Shown: positions 30,579-39,904 of the stretch, in pieces
How the letters are laid out: the number at the start of each line of letters is the position of its first letter
Numbering within the stretch: the first letter of the stretch is position 1
DNA from: Methanoplanus sp. FWC-SCC4
Lineage (GTDB): Archaea; Halobacteriota; Methanomicrobia; Methanomicrobiales; Methanomicrobiaceae
Direction: 5' to 3'
NCBI RefSeq assembly: GCF_032878975.1
Contig: NZ_CP043875.1
Span: forward strand, 248,001-312,000
DNA length: 64,000 nt
Program-made: the position numbers and the translations under genes
Notes under the pieces: generated by a model
The model's database searches: none
The model's input: only the letters and a program-made list of their open reading frames with translations
Told to the model about the DNA's origin: nothing

Positions 30579-32606
30579 TCAGGAATTTATGTATTTGTCA
30601 ATTATCTCAGTTATCTGTGGTATCTGAGATGTACTCGTTATTGAAGTCCTGGAATATCCTTCTTCCAAATCTCTTCCATCTTCGATTAAAATCCCTTCTG
30701 GAATATGAATTTCATCAGGCGGAATACAGAAATATACATTTATATGATTTTTTTCCGGGCGTAAAAAGAGATAAAGATCAGTTTTGGTATTCCAAATCGA
30801 AAGACCGCCATCTTCATAAGATGATTCAGTAACCAGATCTTCAATGGATTCAAGAATTTTATTGTACAAATCTCTAAATGCGGGTTTTACAAAGATGGAT
30901 GAATTCATGAAATTGCAGACATTTTGATCTGAAATGTCCGGATAACTCCAGACTTCTAAAGCACGATCTGAAAGCCTGTTTGCCCGTTTCTCTATCTCAT
31001 CAACATCCCATTTACTAATGGCGGAAAGTCCGCGGTTTAGTCGTATGGGGCTTGAGCCAAATCCTCCTTCCATGTCTCTTTTCTGAATAAAGGGACGGTC
31101 ACTCAATTCAGGATTGTATCCGGTTATTGTAAGATTCCCTATGGTGTGAAGGTACTGTTCATGAATTTCCTCCCAGTTTTCGCCAAGATCATTTTGCCAT
31201 TCAGCTGATAGATTTTCATTCTGAGGCATGATGTGTTCGATGGAGCAATTTTCGAGATTGACTGACTCTTTTGTATTGAAGTTTTCAAGTTTGCGAAGCA
31301 TATACCATGAATTGCGGAAATTGTAAACATCTCTTATCATGAGTTCTCTTTTGAATTCAGCATCGGATGGATATCTTTTGTAGGTTTTCATCCCCACCAT
31401 TACACTCTTAAAACTGTCCAGATAATTATTTTTGTAGAGTTCACGGGAGAGGCCGGCAAAGGTTTTGTTTAATGAGTTTGTTGGTATTTCGCAGACTGCA
31501 CGACGGAAGATGTAGTTTTCAGTGAAATTTAGGATCTCGATGAATTCATCTTTGTTGATGATTTTGTTTTGATAATCATCATAGACTTCAATGAGAAAAG
31601 GATAAACCACATCAACCCGCAGGCTTTTGATATCAAAAAAGATTTTTCTTAGCTTTTCATCTTCCTCATTAAAGAGATTCATGGCAGTGAAATATTGTGA
31701 AAATTTGTAGATGTCGGAGATTATTTCGTGCACAGTAGGTGCACCTATTTTATGAGTATATAGTTTAAATGCTTCATAAACCTGATTTAAACGTGGTATT
31801 TTGCCAGTCTTAACAATGAGGTAATCTCGCATGAATCTGTCAAAGATGTGTTCTTCTTTAGATTCGTGGAAATTCTCTTCCATTGGGTACCAGAACTCTT
31901 TGTACAGGCATTCCTGATCTTTTGTATCAAGTCCCATTAGAACATAGTTGCGGATTAAATCAGCCTGACTAAGCTGAAGCCCTGTGGAATTCAGGCTCTC
32001 AAAGATAAGCTGAGGGTTGTCATTTTCCCTGTCAAGTGCAATATCGACAATTATGAGTTTGTTTAATCCTTCGTAGATTGTAAGCGGGTCGACACCGGAG
32101 TTTTCAATCTTATCTTTGAAGAATTCAAAATTTTTCACTATACTTTCGGATGGATTTTTTGGAAGTTTATTCTCATCAAGAATTTTTTTGAGTGATTCTT
32201 TGTCATTCTGGGTGAGCAGGAGTTTGTATCGAAGTTCTCCTTCTTCTTCGATATTGTATAGGTAATAATAATTCAGTCTTCTTTGGCTGATTTCAGTGAT
32301 GTCGTCCCTGTCTTTTATTGCCTGTCCAAGTGCGGCAATCAGAAGTGAGATGGTTGTCAGGCGCTGCTGTCCGTCTATCACCAGCATCTGAGGAATATCG
32401 GTTGTGTTGTAGAGTCCTTTTTCAATATAAACGACTGAGCCGATGAAATGACCTTTAATTGATTTGTCTTTTCCCGCCCTGAGAATGTCATCCCATAGCT
32501 GGGCACATTGTTTTTCCGACCAGCTGTATGTTCTCTGGTAAAGAGGGATAATATACTGGTTTGGAATTTTAAGAAATTTTAGAAGCTGTGTTTCTTTGGC
32601 TTTCAT
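30579..32606 (-). CDS. DUF262 and DUF1524 (HNH) protein, GmrSD-type
   Basis: The 675-residue protein has the DUF262 core VIDGQQRLTTIS (residues 77-88), part of a ParB-like NTPase fold. The DUF1524 HNH-type nuclease follows with CSIEHIMPQ, LHTIGNLTITGY and FIQKRD. An extra C-terminal domain of about 100 residues comes last. This is the plan of GmrSD, a type IV enzyme that cuts modified DNA, and of relatives in BREX and other defence loci. Here it is inserted between hsdS and hsdR. It may add a modified-DNA restriction layer, or modulate HsdR; the first is known for relatives and the second is inference. Confidence 0.88.
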   Translation of the reverse strand: MKAKETQLLKFLKIPNQYIIPLYQRTYSWSEKQCAQLWDDILRAGKDKSIKGHFIGSVVYIEKGLYNTTDIPQMLVIDGQQRLTTISLLIAALGQAIKDRDDITEISQRRLNYYYLYNIEEEGELRYKLLLTQNDKESLKKILDENKLPKNPSESIVKNFEFFKDKIENSGVDPLTIYEGLNKLIIVDIALDRENDNPQLIFESLNSTGLQLSQADLIRNYVLMGLDTKDQECLYKEFWYPMEENFHESKEEHIFDRFMRDYLIVKTGKIPRLNQVYEAFKLYTHKIGAPTVHEIISDIYKFSQYFTAMNLFNEEDEKLRKIFFDIKSLRVDVVYPFLIEVYDDYQNKIINKDEFIEILNFTENYIFRRAVCEIPTNSLNKTFAGLSRELYKNNYLDSFKSVMVGMKTYKRYPSDAEFKRELMIRDVYNFRNSWYMLRKLENFNTKESVNLENCSIEHIMPQNENLSAEWQNDLGENWEEIHEQYLHTIGNLTITGYNPELSDRPFIQKRDMEGGFGSSPIRLNRGLSAISKWDVDEIEKRANRLSDRALEVWSYPDISDQNVCNFMNSSIFVKPAFRDLYNKILESIEDLVTESSYEDGGLSIWNTKTDLYLFLRPEKNHINVYFCIPPDEIHIPEGILIEDGRDLEEGYSRTSITSTSQIPQITEIIDKYINS

Positions 32607-32730
32607 GGAATATGCTCACATATTTAGAGATTATTTTGTCAGACCTGCTTTCCAGTTTTTTTGCATAAACGGTAACTGAATAAACAGATTCTCCTGTGCC
32701 ATCAGGCTTTTAAAAGAGATTTGTTCAGGA

Positions 32731-32740
32731 TTATATAAAT
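32731..32740 (-). promoter_or_regulatory. Candidate internal promoter for the DUF262-hsdR pair
   Basis: Read on the minus strand the sequence is ATTTATATAA, a strong TATA box. It lies in the 152-nt gap after hsdS. The expected start near 32709 leaves a leader of about 100 nt before the DUF262 ATG. Confidence 0.55.
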
Positions 32741-32758
32741 GTGGTGATTTTTGTACGG

Positions 32759-34003
32759 TTATTGTCTGCCGTTTTTTGCAATTGCAATATCAAGATCAGA
32801 TACCTCAACCTCACCTTCAATGAGCCGGGGGAGGAGGAGATCACGGGTTTGGGTGAGATTTTTGTTTATTTTCTCTAAACTGTGCATCCTACTGAAAATA
32901 TCGCGGGTAATTGCATTGAAACTCTCTAATATAGAAATTTCAGGATATAATATTGGTATTCTGTTGAGATTAGTTTGTGTGATCTTTGGTTGTGCTGCAC
33001 CGGTAACATATCCAATTATGCTGAGAATTGATAATGTAAGATATAAATACTCAAGTGATATGGGTTCTTTTCCTTGAATAATATGTGTGTGATTATTGGC
33101 CCAAAATTTTCCATGAGCCAATTGTAACATTGGTTTACCATCAGTAGTGATAACACTTCCATCTTCTGCCATTAAAAGGAAATCGCCGTCAAAGATATAA
33201 TCATCAATATAATCAAAAATTTTTGCTGCACCATAATATGGATATGTGCCTTTTCGATTTTCACGTTCCATCTTGGATAATGGCTTCCTTAACCTATCAA
33301 AAAGTACAATTACTTTCTTTAATGTAGTACATTCCCACCCCTCCGGAACCATCCGCCCGTCCCCGGCATCAACCATTTTAACATCCTCATGCCCGGGGAA
33401 ACGAAACTCCACAAACCACTCCCGATAAAGTGCCTGCGCCATTTCCTCAAGGATTTTGATGCGCCGGTTGTTGTTCTCTATAAGGTCGTCGTAGGCTGAG
33501 AGGACTGCGGCGATTTTTTTCTGGGTGGGGAGTGGTGGCTTAGGAACTTTTAATTTAGCCAATTCGCTTCCTCTTATACCTGCGGCTGCTACTTGTATAA
33601 CCAGAGATTGAACATTTCCTTTGCCTTGTGGAGAAATGAAGTAGTAAAAATAGTATGAAGGATCTGATTCTTTTTTGTTTAATCTGACCCTTATAAGGTG
33701 CGATTCAAAAGTTATAGTTTCTGATGGTCTGAGAACAATAGAACATTTTCCAGCTCCTTCTGCGACTAAAGATTGGCGTGCAAAAAGTAAATCTCCGTCA
33801 ATTAGAGAAAATTGGCTTTTTTCTTTATCATTAAGAGGAACAAGTTCCATTGATGGATTTTTTATTATATTATATGCGAAAATCTCACCCATGTTTACCA
33901 TTTTGTAGCCTTGCCCCCGAACCTTTTTTGGACGAGTCAATCCATTTTTAGAAGGTTCTGAGTAAAGTGTTTCAAATTTAACAGATTCCCAATTATCACT
34001 CAT
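32759..34003 (-). CDS. hsdS: Type I restriction specificity subunit HsdS
   Basis: HsdS has two target-recognition domains and two conserved spacers. TRD1 covers about residues 1-165. The central conserved region is KLKVPKPPLPTQKKIAAVLS with helix NRRIKILEEMAQALYREWF. TRD2 covers about 220-370, and the C-terminal repeat is LTQTRDLLLPRLIEGEV. The 414 residues are full length. Each TRD sets half of a bipartite target, which cannot be read from the sequence. Translation follows the DUF1016 remnant by 19 nt, with AGGAGG before the ATG. Confidence 0.93.
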   Translation of the reverse strand: MSDNWESVKFETLYSEPSKNGLTRPKKVRGQGYKMVNMGEIFAYNIIKNPSMELVPLNDKEKSQFSLIDGDLLFARQSLVAEGAGKCSIVLRPSETITFESHLIRVRLNKKESDPSYYFYYFISPQGKGNVQSLVIQVAAAGIRGSELAKLKVPKPPLPTQKKIAAVLSAYDDLIENNNRRIKILEEMAQALYREWFVEFRFPGHEDVKMVDAGDGRMVPEGWECTTLKKVIVLFDRLRKPLSKMERENRKGTYPYYGAAKIFDYIDDYIFDGDFLLMAEDGSVITTDGKPMLQLAHGKFWANNHTHIIQGKEPISLEYLYLTLSILSIIGYVTGAAQPKITQTNLNRIPILYPEISILESFNAITRDIFSRMHSLEKINKNLTQTRDLLLPRLIEGEVEVSDLDIAIAKNGRQ

Positions 34004-34022
34004 GTAAGCCTCCTATAATTTA

Positions 34023-34409
34023 TTATAATATACTTGCTATTTTGATTAAATTTAGGCTCAATTGTCTCATCAGTGCTGAGACATTTTTTTCGTCCGGGAA
34101 AACTTCGGCAAACCTGATCATATGTCTCAGGCTTTTTTGTGAAAAACCGCGTCCGTATTCAGCCATCAATTGTTGCGACAGTGTAGCAACAATTCTTTCA
34201 CCGTAATCAGCACGACTGCCCTTTAGAATTTCTTCATTAATTCGCCTGCCGATCTGCCAGTAAAGAAGTGTCATGGCAGAGTTTACCGTAACTGCAACAC
34301 GGCCTCTTGCCTCATCAATAATCTTTCTGAGATCGTCAATAAGGGCAGGTGATTCCTGCGAAGTGTTTCCCGCTGCTGCTATATATTTGTCAGGCATCTT
34401 CTCTGTCAT
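34023..34409 (-). pseudogene. Truncated DUF1016 (YhcG-like) N-terminal domain
   Basis: The 128 residues match only the N-terminal domain of DUF1016/YhcG proteins: MTLLYWQIGRRINEEIL, YGERIVATLSQQLMAEYGRGF and SLRHMIRFAEVFPDE. Full-length members have about 340 residues and end in a PDDEXK nuclease. Here the match stops at SALMRQLS, just before the conserved Trp, and a short unrelated tail follows. It is therefore a 3'-truncated gene. It could still make a stable domain, since the frame and start are intact. It lies between hsdM and hsdS. Confidence 0.75.
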
Positions 34410-34441
34410 TATTATCCCCCTTAATCCTTCACAACTCTGTA

Positions 34442-35992
34442 TCAGCTCTCCAGAAGCTTTGCGACATTCTCTGAAATCCTATCCTCAAGCTCCCGTGCCT
34501 CGGCGTTTAAAACTTCAAGCTCCTCGTTTAATTCCAAAAGGCGCTCTTTAAAGTCAAAACCGTCGTCCTCCCTTGCGGGGATTCCGACATACCGCCCGGG
34601 ATTTAAACTCCATCCCTGCTCTTCAATGTCAGCGATGGCTGCAACTTTGCAAAGGCCGGGGATGTCCGCGTATTTCTCATCAGGGAAGTGCTCTTTTGTC
34701 AAGTCTTCGCTGCCCAGGATATATTCGGGTTTTTCTCCGCGTGAGAGTCTGGCGATGTTTGCCAGAAATTCTATCTGTTCGGATGAAAATTCGCGGTGTG
34801 CCCTGTCCACCTGCACAAAAGTCTGTCTCGCATCAATGAAGAGAACCTTGTCCTTTCTTTTTGTCTCAGTTTTTGAGCGGTCGAAGAACCACAAAGTGCA
34901 TGGCAGTGTTACGGTGTAGAAGAAGTTAGGCGAAATCGCGATCATCGTATCCACCTCCCCTGACTCAATGATACTTTTTCTGATTGCAAGTTCCGCACCG
35001 CGTGCATCAGCCGCCGAGTTTGCCATCACAAAACCTGCACGACCCTTCTCATTCAGTGAATTGTAGAAGAGCTGAATCCAGAGATAATTCGCGTTGTCAG
35101 TCGAAGGTGTGCCAAGCAAAAATCTCGGGTCATCCTTAATCCTCTCCTTGTCAACACCGGAGACGTTAAATGGCGGATTTGCCATCACAAAATCAAACCG
35201 GCTGAAACTGTTGTGCAGATCCTCATAGTAGGTGTTCCCCTGTCTGATGTCGCCGGAAAGTCCGTGGACTGCAAGGTTCATCTTTGCAAGCCGGATTGTT
35301 TCTGCCACTCTCTCCTGACCGAAGACCGAGAGTTCCTTTCCCGGATCTTTCTGGTGGTTTAAAATGAATCTGGCACTCTGGACAAACATACCGCCACTGC
35401 CGGATGCCGGATCAAATATCCTTCCGTGATATGGCTGAAGAATGTTTACAATCAGTCTTACAAGGCTTGTCGGCGTGAAGAACTCCCCGCCCTTCTGCCC
35501 CTCCTTCATAGCGAATTTGCCGAGGAAATACTCGTATATTTTACCAAACGCATCTCCCTCCATTGCCGGAATTGTTGAAAGGATTCTTAAGAGTTCGACA
35601 AGTGTTATATTTTCTATTCTGGTGTAGGTCTTTGGAAGAACATCCTTTAGCTCCTCGTTTTCAGCCTCAATCAGTTTCATCGCCGTGTTTATGGCAGTGC
35701 CCAGATCCTCACCTTCGGGGAGTTTCTGAAGATATGAGAAGCGTGCCGTTTCCGGAATAAAAAGGATACCCTTTGAATGATAGTTTTGTTTTCCAATTTT
35801 GCGGCGTCCTGTTCCTGATCCTTCTGCCTCAATTTCTTCCTTTGCAAGTGTGAATTTCAGGTCAGCATACCTGAGGAAAATCAGACCAAGTACAGGTATT
35901 GAGTATTCCGACGGCCGGAGGTCAGAGTTGGCCCACAGCTGATCTGCCGCCGCCCAAAGCCGGTTCTCAATTTCGTTGTTGTTCGTCGCCAT
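34442..35992 (-). CDS. hsdM: Type I DNA methyltransferase subunit HsdM
   Basis: HsdM methylates N6 of adenine. It has SAM motif I as [15 protein letters not shown] and catalytic motif IV as [10 protein letters not shown] (NPPF). The N-terminal HsdM helical domain ([18 protein letters not shown]) precedes it, and the full length is 516 residues. A short coiled tail ([21 protein letters not shown]) would contact HsdS. It is the first gene of the restriction operon, with a TATA box at 36026-36033. Confidence 0.95.
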   Translation of the reverse strand: MATNNNEIENRLWAAADQLWANSDLRPSEYSIPVLGLIFLRYADLKFTLAKEEIEAEGSGTGRRKIGKQNYHSKGILFIPETARFSYLQKLPEGEDLGTAINTAMKLIEAENEELKDVLPKTYTRIENITLVELLRILSTIPAMEGDAFGKIYEYFLGKFAMKEGQKGGEFFTPTSLVRLIVNILQPYHGRIFDPASGSGGMFVQSARFILNHQKDPGKELSVFGQERVAETIRLAKMNLAVHGLSGDIRQGNTYYEDLHNSFSRFDFVMANPPFNVSGVDKERIKDDPRFLLGTPSTDNANYLWIQLFYNSLNEKGRAGFVMANSAADARGAELAIRKSIIESGEVDTMIAISPNFFYTVTLPCTLWFFDRSKTETKRKDKVLFIDARQTFVQVDRAHREFSSEQIEFLANIARLSRGEKPEYILGSEDLTKEHFPDEKYADIPGLCKVAAIADIEEQGWSLNPGRYVGIPAREDDGFDFKERLLELNEELEVLNAEARELEDRISENVAKLLES

Positions 35993-36025
35993 GTGTTAAT
36001 AGATTATTTTGGCGGTGATTATTTA

Positions 36026-36033
36026 CTTATATT
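36026..36033 (-). promoter_or_regulatory. TATA box of the restriction-modification operon
   Basis: AATATAAG on the minus strand, about 34 nt before the hsdM ATG, predicts a leader of about 12 nt. It lies in the divergent gap shared with the cupin gene. Confidence 0.55.
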
Positions 36034-36097
36034 GATATCATAACAGAAAACACAGGATAATCTTCTTTATTTCCATCTATGCCAAAACTAATTTCAG

Positions 36098-37024
36098 ATG
36101 TACAAAACTCTCTCAGTTATTCTAATACTAATATGCATCTCCGCCGGATGTATAACACAGAATCCCGGTCAGACCGGTCCGGTGGATGATCAGGGAATAA
36201 ATCAGGAAACTTATCCGGAAACAGACAATCAGACAGGTCAGGAAATTTATCTGATAACCAGGGAAGCTGGCTCATCCATCTTTGACGGCAGTGTTGCCTT
36301 TGATGAATTAACCGGAATAAGTGATCCCGGTATTGAGACTGGTTACAGTCTTGGGTATGCCACCATATCTGCGGGCAACGCCACTTCACCGCACAGGCTC
36401 GCTGACAGGACGGAGTTTATATCTGTCGTTGCAGGTGAGGCTCTGATAAAGTGTGACAATACAGAGGTGAATGCGAAGAAAGGCGACTCTGTCCTCCTGC
36501 CAAAAGGGGTGCTCCAGTCTGCAACTGCTCTGGGGGATGAAGAGCTCCGTTACATCAGTGTGGTTGATCCGGTCTTTACTCCGGAAGCTGAAATCAAGGG
36601 GGAAAGTCTCTTTGCCCTTAACATGACAACAGACGAAGTTCCGGTAATTATCCCTGATCCCAAAAAAGGCATTGAGTGGGATATCGGTTCTGATATGATG
36701 ATCTACTCCGTTTTAAATCCCGTGCTGATGCCTGAGATGAATGCCCCTGTTGAATACAGTGTCGCCTACGCCGAGCTTTTACCGGGGGGTTTTGCTCAAG
36801 ATAACTATCTGAACGGTTCATCAGAGTTGATCTGTGTTATTGAGGGAGAGATTTTGGTTTATACCCCTAATGGAAACTCAATATCGGTCACTGCCGGCAA
36901 TGCCGCATATATACCTCCAAATCAGATCAAGGGTTACAGGAATGTTGCGGATTCGGTATCAACCATCATGAGTTTTGTTGATCCGGCATGGACTCCTGAG
37001 AATACTTTCACACCGGAAAATTAA
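36098..37024 (+). CDS. Secreted double-cupin lipoprotein
   Basis: The N-terminus is a lipoprotein signal (hydrophobic LSVILILICISAG followed by Cys18). A Gln/Thr/Asp-rich linker follows, then two cupin repeats. The first shows SPHRLADRTEFISVVAGEALIKC and NAKKGDSVLLPKG. The second shows GSSELICVIEGEILVYTPNG and VTAGNAAYIPPNQ. The metal-ligand pattern is only partial (one His), so ligand binding rather than catalysis is likely. It is divergent from hsdM. The ligand is unknown. Confidence 0.8.
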   Translation: MYKTLSVILILICISAGCITQNPGQTGPVDDQGINQETYPETDNQTGQEIYLITREAGSSIFDGSVAFDELTGISDPGIETGYSLGYATISAGNATSPHRLADRTEFISVVAGEALIKCDNTEVNAKKGDSVLLPKGVLQSATALGDEELRYISVVDPVFTPEAEIKGESLFALNMTTDEVPVIIPDPKKGIEWDIGSDMMIYSVLNPVLMPEMNAPVEYSVAYAELLPGGFAQDNYLNGSSELICVIEGEILVYTPNGNSISVTAGNAAYIPPNQIKGYRNVADSVSTIMSFVDPAWTPENTFTPEN

Positions 37025-37296
37025 TTTTCCCTCCTTTTTGCAATAAAAGAATATTCAAAAAATCCATTTTTGTTTGAAATGTTTTGAAAAAAACGTGCAT
37101 GATATTTATCTTTCAGGCAATTGTCTTATGATAATTTACATATTGATTCCATTAAAAATTATTTTTCTAAATTCCTGTCAATTCTGGCTGGATGAATAAA
37201 TCAGCGGTTCAATGCCGTGCATAAAATTAAGCCGGTTATTGTCTCATTGCATCCCTGGCGGGGCTTAAATCTCCCTTGTCATCAGAGGTGAGAAAA

Positions 37297-37678
37297 ATGT
37301 TGTCAGATATGGTGATTGTACCGACACTGCCTGCTGTGGATCTTGCGCGTGCACGTGAATTCTATGAAAAGAAGCTGGGATTAAAAGTTTCTAAGTCCGG
37401 TTCAGAAGATATCTTCTTTGAGTGCGGAAAAGATTCGATCCTTTATATTTACAAACATGGGGCGACGAAAGCGGATCATACTGCAGCGGGGTTTGTTGTG
37501 ACTGATATCGAAGCGGAAATGAAAAGTCTCAGGGAAAAAAGGTATTGTTTTCGATGAGTATGATCTTCCTGACTTTAAAACCGTGAACGGGATTGTTACC
37601 GGGGAAGGCGGTGAGAGGACTGCCTGGTTTAAGGATTCCGAGGGGAATATTCTCGCACTGCACCAGATGGGTATGTAA
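37297..37678 (+). pseudogene. Frameshifted VOC (glyoxalase/bleomycin-resistance) family gene
   Basis: ATG 37297 has GAGGTGAG 6 nt upstream. The first part (MVIVPTLPAVDLARAREFYEKK, then GSEDIFFECGKDSILYIY) is the first half of a VOC domain. It reads out of frame in a run of six A at 37534-37539. In the next frame the match continues: GIVFDEYDLPDFKTVNG, then TAWFKDSEGNILALHQMG and the stop at 37676-37678. Deleting one A gives a normal 126-residue VOC protein. A recent mutation, phase-variable tract or sequencing error are all possible. Without the shift the product stops at 37557. Confidence 0.8.
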
Positions 37679-37865
37679 GGGTCTGAAGATCTCTTTTTCT
37701 TTTTTTCATTATGAGCGATTAGAATCAGTTTTTTGATAAAATCATCTTGAAATTGGGTTTTGTTTCTCTGTTACCCGGCATTTAATCATTCCCTGCCCGG
37801 CAGGGTGGTTATCTGCAGGATGCCTCCTGCATAAATTTATCTTTGTTAATCTCCCTCAATCTTCC

Positions 37866-38516
37866 ATGGGGCTGAAAGCAATTTTTCTAAACTGCACTCT
37901 GAAATATTCTCCCGAGGTTTCAAACACAAGGGCGCTTATTGACAAGGCAGTTGAACTATTTGGGGAACTTGGCATTGAAAGTGAGGTTGTCAGGGTAAAT
38001 GATTACAGAATCAGGTTCGGTACATCATCTGATATGGGTGAAGGTGATGAATGGCCGCAGATTTATGAAAAGATAAAAAATTCGGACATCATCGTAATAG
38101 GATCACCAATCTGGTTTGGCGTCAGATCAAGTATTGCACAGCTTGTAATGGAAAGGCTTGACGGTTCGTATGCAGACGGAGACTCAGTCACCGGTCAGTA
38201 CCACCTCTATGGTAAAACTGCCGGGGTTATCATCACCGGCAATGAGGACGGGGCACATGATGTTGCGGCAAACACACTTTTTAACCTGACTCATCTCGGG
38301 TGCGTAATACCACCGAATGCAGACTGTTACTGGGTGGGGGATGCAGGCCCCGGGCCGAGTTACATTGAGGCGGGAGGGGACAAACACCTGTACACAAACC
38401 GGACTGTCAGGTATATGGTAAACAATCTTGCATGGATGGCTGGTCTTTTAAAGCAGAACAAAAATCCTGTAAACCTGAAAAAAATTGATGAAGATGCACG
38501 TAAGGTGAGCCGATAA
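37866..38516 (+). CDS. Flavodoxin-fold NAD(P)H-dependent FMN reductase-like protein
   Basis: The 216-residue protein has AIFLNCTLKYSPEVSNTRALIDKAV at the N-terminus, the FMN phosphate loop of flavodoxin/NADPH-dependent reductases. The flavin-ring segment is IVIGSPIWFGVRSSIAQLVMERLDG, and KTAGVIITGNEDGAHDV is the third loop. A TATA-like ATAAATTTAT sits about 30 nt before the ATG, which points to a nearly leaderless mRNA. It is probably an electron carrier or quinone reductase. The substrate is unknown. Confidence 0.83.
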   Translation: MGLKAIFLNCTLKYSPEVSNTRALIDKAVELFGELGIESEVVRVNDYRIRFGTSSDMGEGDEWPQIYEKIKNSDIIVIGSPIWFGVRSSIAQLVMERLDGSYADGDSVTGQYHLYGKTAGVIITGNEDGAHDVAANTLFNLTHLGCVIPPNADCYWVGDAGPGPSYIEAGGDKHLYTNRTVRYMVNNLAWMAGLLKQNKNPVNLKKIDEDARKVSR

Positions 38517-38625
38517 TATCCTGATTCACTTTCACACCCCGCGGAAATATTTTATCCAATCCGATACATCAACAATTAAAACACAGCAGGAAAATCCTGC
38601 AAAAATAATCCGTTGGTGAAATTAT

Positions 38626-39153
38626 ATGGGAGAGATGAAATCAAAAACCTGCCAGAGCTGCGGAATGCCGATGGCGAAGGATGAGGACTTCGGGACTGAA
38701 AAGGACGGTTCCAAATCCAAAGAATACTGTACATATTGCTACCAAAAAGGCATATTCACGGAACAGGATGTCACAATTGATGAGATGGCAAAAAAAGGCG
38801 GTGCGGTTATGTCACATATGTTTGAAATTCCGATGGAAAACGCAGTAAAATTCTCAAAAGAACAGCTATCATGCCTTGAGAGATGGGCAGGAAGGGCAAT
38901 ATTATTCTGTGAGAGCTGCGGGATGCCGATGAAGAAAGACGAGGACTTCGGAAGAGAAAAGGACGGCTCAAAGAGCAGAAAATACTGCATATTCTGTTAT
39001 CAAAACGGAGCCTTCACAGAACCGGACCTCACAAAAGAGGAAGCCGTTTTAAAGTACGCACCGATGATGGCCAGGCACCTGAACATGCCTCTTGAAAAGG
39101 CAAAGCTGATGGTGGGAAGTTATCTCTCCACACTTGGACGGTGGCAGGAATAA
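38626..39153 (+). CDS. Tandem zinc-ribbon protein
   Basis: The protein contains two repeats of about 80 residues. Both carry CxxCGMPM, then EKDGSKS, then YCxxCYQ. Copy 1 begins CQSCGMPMAKDEDFG and copy 2 CESCGMPMKKDEDFG. Each has four Cys that could bind one Zn. This is the 'putative zinc ribbon' family (PF12674-like), normally about 80 residues with a single repeat, so this is a duplicated form. GGTGA lies before the ATG. The role is unknown, perhaps regulatory or in metal/redox sensing. Confidence 0.82.
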   Translation: MGEMKSKTCQSCGMPMAKDEDFGTEKDGSKSKEYCTYCYQKGIFTEQDVTIDEMAKKGGAVMSHMFEIPMENAVKFSKEQLSCLERWAGRAILFCESCGMPMKKDEDFGREKDGSKSRKYCIFCYQNGAFTEPDLTKEEAVLKYAPMMARHLNMPLEKAKLMVGSYLSTLGRWQE

Positions 39154-39298
39154 CAGAATTCGGTGGCAACTAAAAAATTTGTGGGATAAAATCAATAATT
39201 ATAGGTATAACTCTTTTTTAGGGTTCTATGTGGTGAATAAATACTTGTCTGCATACAGCATTAAAAAATATTAAAGCTTAAAAATTAAAATTTCTGAT

Positions 39299-39904
39299 TT
39301 ATGCACCGTTATTATGCAGATTCCTGATTTCGCCTGCAACAAAAGATGCTATTTCATCCCTGTCTTTTTCAGCATCAATAATGACAAACCTGTCCGGTTC
39401 TTCAGCTGCAAGTTTAAGATATGCACTCTGAACCCCTTTCAATGTTTCAAGACGCTCAAAGTGTTCGTTACCTTCTCTCTCATTTTTAATTCTCTGAATG
39501 GATATCTCAGGATCAATCACCAGGAGAAATGTCTTGTCAGGCCTGACTGTCCATTCATTGTGAACAAGTCTGAGCCACCCGACAGGATCAATAAGGTGGT
39601 TTTTCAGTGTCACCGACTGGTAGGCATACCTTGAATCAGTGTATCTGTCAGAGATGATGGTGAGGTTTTTGGAAAGTCCCGGACGGATCACTACGTCAAG
39701 ATGGGCAGCGTGGTCAGCCACAAAAAGCAGGGCTTCTGCAACCGGGTCAATCTCCTCTGCAATTCCGCGCCGGACCTGTTCTCCAATCCATGTGGCCCCC
39801 GGTTCTCTTGTGAAAACCGGATTTATATCCTTTAGTTCATTCTTCAGGTTTTCAATAAGGGTGGACTTTCCGCTCCCGTCAATGCCCTCTATTGTAATCA
39901 GCAT
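39299..39904 (-). CDS. tmk: Thymidylate kinase
   Basis: Tmk phosphorylates dTMP to dTDP. The P-loop is GIDGSGKST (residues 7-15) and the base-binding stretch is REPGATWIGEQVRRGI. The DRY-type segment is IISDRYTDSRYAYQS, and a LID-like region includes RIKNEREGNEHFERL. The 201 residues are normal. Its start overlaps the end of the HisA/HisF-like gene by 7 nt. Confidence 0.93.
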   Translation of the reverse strand: MLITIEGIDGSGKSTLIENLKNELKDINPVFTREPGATWIGEQVRRGIAEEIDPVAEALLFVADHAAHLDVVIRPGLSKNLTIISDRYTDSRYAYQSVTLKNHLIDPVGWLRLVHNEWTVRPDKTFLLVIDPEISIQRIKNEREGNEHFERLETLKGVQSAYLKLAAEEPDRFVIIDAEKDRDEIASFVAGEIRNLHNNGA

